Shown: in pieces, positions 25,217-31,121 of the stretch
How the letters are laid out: every line of letters begins with the position of its first letter
How positions within the stretch are numbered: position 1 is the stretch's first letter
Source of the DNA: Streptomyces sp. NBC_01571
GTDB taxonomy: Bacteria; Actinomycetota; Actinomycetes; Streptomycetales; Streptomycetaceae
Direction of reading: 5' to 3'
Length of the DNA stretch: 64,000 bases
Assembly (NCBI RefSeq): GCF_026339875.1
Contig: NZ_JAPEPZ010000001.1
Coordinates: 2,108,001 to 2,172,000 of the forward strand
Translations under genes and position numbers: made by a program
Notes under the pieces: model-generated
What the model saw: the letters and a program-made list of their open reading frames with translations, nothing else
The model's database searches: none
Told to the model about the DNA's origin: nothing

Positions 25217-26128
25217 ATGAACGACATCGCCGCCGCCCTCGACCTGGACGCCATCACCACCCACCGCCGCGAACGCACCGCCGCCGCGCTAACCCTGCTC
25301 CACCCCGGTTCCGTCCCGCCGCCGGACGACGAGGCACTGCCCCTGACCTACGCCCTGGCACACCACCGGCTCCAAGGCGCCGAGAACGCCGCCCGCCGCC
25401 GCGACACCACCACACTCGACTGGTACCGCAACGCCGCCGGGCCCGCCCTGGCCCGCCTGGCCCACTCCTCCCGCCTCGGCCCTCGCATCGTGATCGCCCC
25501 GAATGAGGACGAGATGATCCGCGGCCCGCACTCCGACACCCCGTACTACCTCCTCGGCCCCGACACGACCGGCGCCGCCGAGTCCCTGGCCGTGCTGGCC
25601 GACGATGCCTTCGGCCACATCGCCGCCACCGGCCTCGACGCTCTCGTCGCAGCGCACGCCGCCGTGATCTGCCTGACCGGCCGCCGCCGTCCCGACCAGA
25701 CCCTGCGCAGCTTCGCCATCACCCGCCTGCCGGCGACCGTCTTCACCGACCACACCGGTGACGCTGCCGTGCTGGGCCGCGACCTCGTCCACGAAGCCGC
25801 CCACAACTGGCTCAACGACGCCCTCGCCGCGCTCCACATCACGATCCCCGACGACGAGACGTACTTCTCCCCGTGGCGCGGCACCCAGCGGCCCGCGTAC
25901 GGGTTCCTCCACGCCTGCTTCGCCTTCCCCCTCACGATGATCTACGCCGCCCGGGCCCGGCCCGGCGCCACCATGGCCACAACCGCCGTCCTCGCCGACC
26001 ACGAACGCCAACAGCGGCCCCAACTGGCCGCCGCCCAGGACGACTTCACCCGCGCCGTGAAGTTGATTCCCGACCCCGGGCTGCGTGAACGGCTCGACAC
26101 CGTCTTCCAGCACGCCCGCACACTCTGA
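25217..26128 (+). CDS. HExxH-motif protein, likely 2OG-dependent peptide beta-hydroxylase
   Basis: This is a 303-aa protein with AAGGAG 10 bases before the ATG. The key motif is H192-E-x-x-H196 (RDLVHEAAHNWLNDALA), followed by DDETYFSPWRGTQRPAYGFL and HACFAFPLTMIY. This set (HExxH, SPWRG.xRP, H near the C-terminal helix) fits the aKG-HExxH family found beside radical SAM maturases in RiPP clusters, where it hydroxylates beta-carbons of the core. A protease-like role is less likely given this context. It is the last gene of the operon. Confidence 0.75.
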   Translation: MNDIAAALDLDAITTHRRERTAAALTLLHPGSVPPPDDEALPLTYALAHHRLQGAENAARRRDTTTLDWYRNAAGPALARLAHSSRLGPRIVIAPNEDEMIRGPHSDTPYYLLGPDTTGAAESLAVLADDAFGHIAATGLDALVAAHAAVICLTGRRRPDQTLRSFAITRLPATVFTDHTGDAAVLGRDLVHEAAHNWLNDALAALHITIPDDETYFSPWRGTQRPAYGFLHACFAFPLTMIYAARARPGATMATTAVLADHERQQRPQLAAAQDDFTRAVKLIPDPGLRERLDTVFQHARTL

Positions 26129-26271
26129 ACCACCCGCAGACCGCAGAGACTTCAAGAATCTTCTGGCGCACACCCAGCCTGCCGCTACCGTCGAGGCCGG
26201 CAGCTTCACCACATCAGGAGCCCGACGTTGGAGAGCTTCTTCACCCCCAAGTCGATCTGGCAGGAAGGAGG

Positions 26272-26376
26272 TTGCCGATCGAGCCGACACCTCGGCGTCG
26301 ACGCCTGGATGCTGAACTCCGGCGTATCCGCGAAGCCTTGAGCTGGACCCAGGAGGAGGCAGCGAGCCGTCTCGAC
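26272..26376 (+). pseudogene. N-terminal remnant of the XRE regulator, inverted copy
   Basis: The frame reads IEPTPRRRRLDAELRRIREA then LSWTQEEAASRL, nearly the same as the first 35 residues of the XRE regulator starting at 13665 on the other strand. DNA identity is about 90% over roughly 105 bp. Similarity ends abruptly, and the frame then runs into the NUDIX gene antisense. It marks an old duplication or recombination edge of the 13.6-26.3 kb segment. Confidence 0.7.
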
Positions 26377-26506
26377 TCCCACCCCGTGTCACAGCCTGGC
26401 TGGCTGGCTGATCATCCTGGCACCGCGGCGCAGCTGGCATGGCCCGTAGCGGTGATGGTGGCCGGATCGTGCAGACTTCTGCTGCCATCGAAAGTGGTTG
26501 CCGGTT

Positions 26507-26983
26507 CTACGTCGCGGGCCAGGCGTACTCGCTGTAGGGGATACCGGTGGCGATGTGCCGCAGCGCGACCGCGAGGTACGGCGGCATTGGCTCGGGCAGC
26601 GCCGCTGTCTTGTGCCAATCCCAGCCCTCACACTTGTCTGGCTCGGGGTTGCCGATCTCGCCGTGCCACCGCTCTGTCTCGAAGAAGAATGCGATCCGCT
26701 GGTCACCGGCGTGCGTCGATACGTGGTGCATCAGGTGCACGAACCGGACGTCGGCCGGGTCGACGGCGGCGCCGGTCTCCTCGGCGAACTCGCGGGCGGC
26801 CGCCACGGCGGCGGGCTCCCCCTCCTCCAAGAGCCCGGCGGGCACCTGGAACATGCCCGGGAAGACGCGCTGTGTCTCCACGCGGCGACTCATGAGGATC
26901 TCGTCCCCCCGGCGGACGATCAGGTGCACGTCCGCGTAGTGCGCGGCGTAGGAGTAGCCGGACGGGGCGGTCTTCTGCGGCAT
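26507..26983 (-). CDS. NUDIX hydrolase
   Basis: This is a 158-aa protein starting MPQKTAPSGYSYAAHYADVH, with GGGAGGGAAG before the ATG at 26983. The NUDIX box is AGLLEEGEPAAVAAAREFAE plus ETG at about residues 47-69; the GG of the consensus is AG. ADVHLIVRRGDEILMSRRVE and HHVSTHAGDQRIAFFFETE resemble the 8-oxo-dGTPase-like group. The start overlaps the stop of the upstream nucleotidyltransferase-like gene (TGATG), so they are co-translated. Confidence 0.85.
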   Translation of the reverse strand: MPQKTAPSGYSYAAHYADVHLIVRRGDEILMSRRVETQRVFPGMFQVPAGLLEEGEPAAVAAAREFAEETGAAVDPADVRFVHLMHHVSTHAGDQRIAFFFETERWHGEIGNPEPDKCEGWDWHKTAALPEPMPPYLAVALRHIATGIPYSEYAWPAT

Positions 26984-27603
26984 CAACTTCCCTCCCCGTT
27001 CTGCAGGATCTCGACCCACGGGTGCGGCCCGTACACGACAGAAAGCGCCTCGGCCAGCCACGCCCGCGCCTCCCGGCCGAGGTGAGGCAGTACCTCGGCG
27101 AAATCCTGCGCGTCCTTCGGCCGAGGAGCCTTCGCCTTGTAGAACAGTTGGACCTCCGGCGCCAGGAACGGCGTACCGTCAGCGGCTGTTGCCCCGAGCC
27201 GCTCCACAGGCCGCCGGACCCGGCCGTCGCGGCGGGACACCCAGGTCTCGCCTTCGGCCTCGTCGAGCATCACCTGAATCCGCCACGGCGCACCCGGACC
27301 GGGCCGGCACCACACGTCGTGCACGCCGACCGGCAGCAGCTCTCCGGACAGCCACCGGCGCAAAGAGCCCGGCGGGTCCGCAGCCCACCACTCCCACTCG
27401 GTGAGGACCTCTTGAACCGCGAGCTGGTCTTGGCGCAGCAGCAGGACGTCGATGTCGTCGTGCTCCCGAAACGGCCGGCCCACAGCGAGTTCCACGGCGT
27501 AGCCGCCCGCAACCCACCAAGGGCAGGGCGTCTTCGAGAACAAGGCGACGACTTCGGCTAAGCCGGCGGGCTCCCAGTCCAGCCCGGGCTGTCCCTCCCG
27601 CAT
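26983..27603 (-). CDS. Aminoglycoside-nucleotidyltransferase-like protein
   Basis: This is a 206-aa protein from the ATG at 27603; a GTG directly upstream is possible. VAGGYAVELAVGRPFREHDD followed by IDVLLL is the GG-x(n)-DxD nucleotidyltransferase motif. WWAADPPGSLRRWLSGELLP and PEVQLFYKAKAPRPKDAQDF match the family that modifies aminoglycosides or acts on other small molecules. The pair with a NUDIX hydrolase suggests a resistance or detoxification module next to the biosynthetic cluster (inference). Confidence 0.75.
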   Translation of the reverse strand: MREGQPGLDWEPAGLAEVVALFSKTPCPWWVAGGYAVELAVGRPFREHDDIDVLLLRQDQLAVQEVLTEWEWWAADPPGSLRRWLSGELLPVGVHDVWCRPGPGAPWRIQVMLDEAEGETWVSRRDGRVRRPVERLGATAADGTPFLAPEVQLFYKAKAPRPKDAQDFAEVLPHLGREARAWLAEALSVVYGPHPWVEILQNGEGS

Positions 27604-27740
27604 CACCGTGCCCTTCCCGTGCAACCTCGCCCCGCGTGGATGCAAAACCCTACTGCTCGGCCGCCAATGACACGCCGAGCTCCGCACAACGCCCGGGAAA
27701 CCAGATGCCCCGCCTCGCCTCCGGCTCTTACCCTCCGGTC

Positions 27741-28571
27741 ATGTCGACACCGAGCCCTGTTCAGACAGCGTCCGAGATCGTCACCTACTACGCCGCCGAG
27801 TACGACGAAGCCGACCGGCTCCACACCACCGCCACCGGCCGCCTCGAACTCCTCCGCACCCGCGAACTCCTCCGCCGCCACCTCCCGACCGCTCCCGCGC
27901 GGGTGCTCGACGTCGGCGGCGGTCCCGGCACCCACGCCCGATGGCTCATCAAGGACGGCCACACCGTCCACCTGATCGACCCTGTCCCCCGCCACCTCGA
28001 CCAGGCCGCCATCCACGCCCCCGGATGCACCACCGAACTCGGCGACGCCCGACACCTCACCGCCACCACCGACTCCTACGGCGCCGTCCTGCTGCTCGGG
28101 CCGCTCTACCACCTCACCACCCGCGCCGACCGCGTCCGCGCCCTCGAAGAAGCCGCCAGAGCGGCGAAGCCCGGAGCCCTGGTCGCAGCCGCCGGCATCA
28201 GCCGCTACAGCCTCCTGCAGGACTACACCGTGCACGCCGAGCTCACCCCCGAACTCCTCCACGGCGAAGTCGCCACCGTCCTGCGCAGCGGCTCATACGA
28301 CGGCAGCCGCGGCTTCACCACCGCCCATTTCCACACCGCCGCCGAACTCGCGGCCGAGGCCGCCGACGCCGGCCTGACCGACATCACCGTGACCGGCATC
28401 GAAGGCCCCGGCTGGGCCTACCTCCGCGCCGCCGAACGCACCGCCGGCACAGCCCTCCACGACTCGCCGCTGTTGCACGGCGCACTCGAGACGGCGCGGC
28501 TTGCCGACGAGCATCCTGAGTTCGCTGACGCATCCGCGCACCTGTTCGTCACCGGACGGGCCGCAGGATGA
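27741..28571 (+). CDS. Class I SAM-dependent methyltransferase
   Basis: This is a 276-aa protein from the ATG at 27741. VLDVGGGPGTHARWLIKDGH is motif I at about residues 53-72. VHLIDPVPRHLDQA is motif II, and GAVLLLGPLYHLTTRADRVR is the acidic-loop region of the Methyltransf_25 group. HTAAELAAEAADAGLTDITV is a typical C-terminal helix. The substrate is unknown. It is transcribed divergently from the nucleotidyltransferase/NUDIX pair. Confidence 0.8.
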   Translation: MSTPSPVQTASEIVTYYAAEYDEADRLHTTATGRLELLRTRELLRRHLPTAPARVLDVGGGPGTHARWLIKDGHTVHLIDPVPRHLDQAAIHAPGCTTELGDARHLTATTDSYGAVLLLGPLYHLTTRADRVRALEEAARAAKPGALVAAAGISRYSLLQDYTVHAELTPELLHGEVATVLRSGSYDGSRGFTTAHFHTAAELAAEAADAGLTDITVTGIEGPGWAYLRAAERTAGTALHDSPLLHGALETARLADEHPEFADASAHLFVTGRAAG

Positions 28572-28890
28572 ACCACCCACGGGGCGACCAGGGCTGCCGC
28601 CCCGGAAGGGCTGGCGCGTGCTCGATGGCGGCCTGGGCGGAGGTGAGCAGCTTGACGGCGGTGGTGTGGTCGCCGTCGGCGGCTGTCGCGCGGGCGTAAG
28701 TGTTGCGGTAGTACGCGAGCGCCTTGGGGTTGGTCAGCTTCCTGCCTCGCTGCTCGCAGACTTCGGCGAGCCGTACGGCGGTGGGGATGTGACCGAGGTC
28801 GATGGCCTGGTCCGCGCAGCCCGCGCAGGGCGGTGGCGGCGAGCCGGTAGCTGTGCAGGTGTACGGGTTCAAACCGGGTCCGGCAAAGAT
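28549..28890 (-). pseudogene. Remnant of an XRE/TPR-type regulator
   Basis: The frame carries ADQAIDLGHIPTAVRLAEVC, NPKALAYYRNTYARATAADG and HTTAVKLLTSAQAAIEHAP. The same segments occur in the broken regulator at 60545-61808. Only the middle of the C-terminal repeat domain remains. Upstream, LHSYRLAATALRG is in a different frame after an internal deletion. It is a decayed paralogue with no regulatory domain. Confidence 0.65.
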
Positions 28891-29065
28891 GTCAAGAGCG
28901 AGGCTGGTAGCCATCGTGGTCCGGTCGGCTCGCTGACCACGTCGGTCGGGCGCCGAGGGGACTATCCGCCACGGCCCTCGGCCGTGGCCTGCCGAACCGG
29001 TTCCGTGCTCCGCGGGCTGCCGTGGTGGCAGCGGTCACACAGCGTGCGGACCCCGGCGCCCCTGG

Positions 29066-29191
29066 GTGCCCACTCCGCTGCCGCCCGTGCGGCCGGTGCC
29101 CCGGCCGGCGAGCGGGGAGCCGGTCTGCGAGGTCTGCCATCGCCCGCTCGCCGAGCCCCTGGTGCGCTACGGGCGGCACATCCTGTGCTGA
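29066..29191 (+). CDS. Possible small Cys protein
   Basis: A 41-codon frame from a GTG at 29066 ends EPVCEVCHRPLAEPLVRYGR then HILC before TGA. The C-x2-C...H-x2-C spacing resembles small zinc-binding streptomycete proteins. The N-terminal part is Pro/Arg-rich and the ribosome site is weak, so it could be a fragment of something longer. Confidence 0.3.
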   Translation: MPTPLPPVRPVPRPASGEPVCEVCHRPLAEPLVRYGRHILC

Positions 29192-29201
29192 TGAAAGCCG
29201 G

Positions 29202-29960
29202 TCAGCTCTGCTCGCGCTCCTCATTCACCAGCTCGTCGCACAGCTTCGTCAGCTCCCACGCGTGCTTCTGGAGCGCCTCCATGACCTTGACCAGCTTCTT
29301 CTCCCGCTTCGCACCGGACGCCGTGCCGTCCCGGTCGACGACGATCTCGCCAATGAAGTGCGAGAGGTGGTTCAGCACAGGGGCGGTCAGGCGGAGCTGG
29401 CTGATCGCATCGAGGTCCCGCCCGGCCACCGGCCCGGATTTCGTCGGGTAGCCGTTGGGCCGCCGCTCCGTCGTCCGGGTCTGGGTCAGCCGCAGCGAGG
29501 CGGCCACCAGCCGGGCCATCTGGACACTCTGCGGCCCCACCACCGAGGCCTCGGCATCGACCGGTCCGGGCGGGGCGTCCCCGGGGAAGCCCACGACACT
29601 CGCCCCGAGCAGCTTCAGGATCTCCTCGGTGCACCGCTTGGGCCGGGCGATGCCCTTCTCATCCAGCGGCAGCATGTCGAAGGTGTCGCGCTCGAATGCG
29701 CTCATCGTGTACGGCGTGAAGTGGCGTACGACGGTCACAGGGGGGCCGAACTCCCGCACACAGGCCCGCACCAGGCTCTCCGCCACGTTGATCAGACCCG
29801 CACCCAGCTGAAGGTCGGTGGCGATCACCAGATGCCCGCCGTCGTTCGTCGGCCACACCCGCAGCCGCACGTGGGTACGGTGGCCGTTGATGTCCGGGAA
29901 GTGCCAGGAGTGATCATCACGGATGGGGGACAGCCGCGTCGGGGTGGGCAGGTCGGGCAC
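29202..29960 (-). CDS. Unknown protein
   Basis: This is a 252-aa protein from the GTG at 29960 with GAGAGGA just upstream. The N-terminal half (SWHFPDINGHRTHVRLRVWP, GGHLVIATDLQLGAGLINVA) looks like an alpha/beta domain with an ACT-like strand pattern. The C-terminal third is helical and charged (KREKKLVKVMEALQKHAWEL), possibly coiled coil. I do not recognise a family. It is separated from the next genes on the same strand by 68 bp. Confidence 0.6.
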   Translation of the reverse strand: MPDLPTPTRLSPIRDDHSWHFPDINGHRTHVRLRVWPTNDGGHLVIATDLQLGAGLINVAESLVRACVREFGPPVTVVRHFTPYTMSAFERDTFDMLPLDEKGIARPKRCTEEILKLLGASVVGFPGDAPPGPVDAEASVVGPQSVQMARLVAASLRLTQTRTTERRPNGYPTKSGPVAGRDLDAISQLRLTAPVLNHLSHFIGEIVVDRDGTASGAKREKKLVKVMEALQKHAWELTKLCDELVNEEREQS

Positions 29961-30028
29961 CAGCGGTCCTCTCGTCGTAGAGCAGGCAGACGCCCCCACC
30001 AGGCAACGTTCGCCCTGTTGTGAGGCGC

Positions 30029-30583
30029 TCAGTCGATCGGCAGTCCCAGGGCCCTGAGCGTCCCCGGGGAGACGTCCGCGCCGTCGAGGGCGTTGACGAG
30101 GCGGAGTGCCAGTTCCGCGATCACCAGGTCCTGCGGAACGTCGGGGACCGGTTCGCCGATGTCCCGCAAGAATGCAGCGACCCGGTCCCAGGAGTAGAGC
30201 ACCGTCCCTTCACCGGATTCGGGTTCGGGGAAGCCCTGGTCCTGGGACATCTGAGCCAGCGACTGCGCGCCGTGTCCGCTGCGCTGAGCGGCTTCGTCGA
30301 GTGTCACGGTGTCGGGCAGGGTGACGCCGACGGCGTGGAGCCCATCGATGAGCCGGATGCGCTGTACGGCTTGGGCAACAGCGTCCAGGAGGGTCGGAGC
30401 CTCGATATCGCAGGCCAGCTCCCGCAGCATGGCTGAGTCCGCGCACTGCGGGTGAGCGTCAGGATCTTCTGGGGCGAGCGTGTAAGAGATCGCCCCGTCC
30501 GCGAGGGCATCGCAGTGATCGAACGCGTCAGCCTGCTCACGGGTGAGCGGCTGCTTGAGAAGAATGCTGAAACTCCACTCCAT
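30029..30583 (-). CDS. Unknown protein, partner of the small HicA-like gene
   Basis: This is a 184-aa protein with GGGAGG before the ATG. The first half (MEWSFSILLKQPLTREQADA...) has no clear domain. The middle contains LPDTVTLDEAAQRSGHGAQS, a helix-turn-helix-like element similar to excisionase/MerR DNA-binding segments, and WDRVAAFLRD. It lies 11 bp downstream of the 72-aa gene, so the two form an operon. An antitoxin or regulator role is possible but unproven. Confidence 0.6.
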   Translation of the reverse strand: MEWSFSILLKQPLTREQADAFDHCDALADGAISYTLAPEDPDAHPQCADSAMLRELACDIEAPTLLDAVAQAVQRIRLIDGLHAVGVTLPDTVTLDEAAQRSGHGAQSLAQMSQDQGFPEPESGEGTVLYSWDRVAAFLRDIGEPVPDVPQDLVIAELALRLVNALDGADVSPGTLRALGLPID

Positions 30584-30594
30584 TTCGTACCTCC

Positions 30595-30813
30595 CTAGTG
30601 CGTGTGGGCTTTGACGAAGCGGTCGATTTTCTTCGCCTCGTTACCGGGGTTCTTGGGCGTGCCGGAGACAGCAAGGCGCGCTCCGCACGAGCAGCAGACG
30701 ACCCATCCCCATCGGTGGCCATTCTTGTCTGGCACGACTGTGCAGCCGGCCCGCTTGGCGCGGTCAAGCGCACTTGCAACATCCGCGTTTTGGTGCCGTC
30801 CTTTGGAAACCAC
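30595..30813 (-). CDS. Small HicA-like protein with Cys residues
   Basis: This is a 72-aa protein from a GTG at 30813. DVASALDRAKRAGCTVVPDK and NGHRWGWVVCCSC have the order of a HicA-like dsRNA-binding fold (helix, GxxxxxxxxxxH strand). CCSCGAR adds a possible metal site, and the tail is basic (KKIDRFVKAHTH). HicA toxins are mRNA interferases with an adjacent antitoxin. The partner here is not a recognisable HicB, so the toxin-antitoxin idea is tentative. Confidence 0.55.
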   Translation of the reverse strand: MVSKGRHQNADVASALDRAKRAGCTVVPDKNGHRWGWVVCCSCGARLAVSGTPKNPGNEAKKIDRFVKAHTH

Positions 30814-30842
30814 GCGCTGACCGTACCGGTGATCCTGCTCAT

Positions 30843-31121
30843 GCCAGCGGGATCAGGTCACAGTCACGCCAGAGAAGAGAAGTTGACCGCTGCAGTCCTG
30901 CAGACCGGGCGGGTGGTCGCTATCCGGACGGCGCGTTGGGCCTCGGGGTGCCGCGGTCGGGTCACGTGACAGTGAATGCCGGCGCTGGTGCCACCTCCTG
31001 CCCTGCTGTAGGTCCCCCTCATTCGTGTGTTACTGCTGGCGGCCCGCGCCTGGCTGCTGCCTTCCAGCCGCCGCGACGAGGCCCGGCAACCGCCACAGGT
31101 TGCCGAGCTTCCGTGCCTTAG
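30843..31121. other. Intergenic region downstream of hsdR
   Basis: About 280 bases follow the hsdR stop without a gene I can support on either strand. I see no T-rich terminator. Confidence 0.4.

Noticed and set aside
28860..28885. GGGTTCAAACCGG as the T-arm of a tRNA
   Set aside because: No acceptor stem, anticodon arm or CCA-compatible fold can be drawn around it; it lies inside a regulator remnant.
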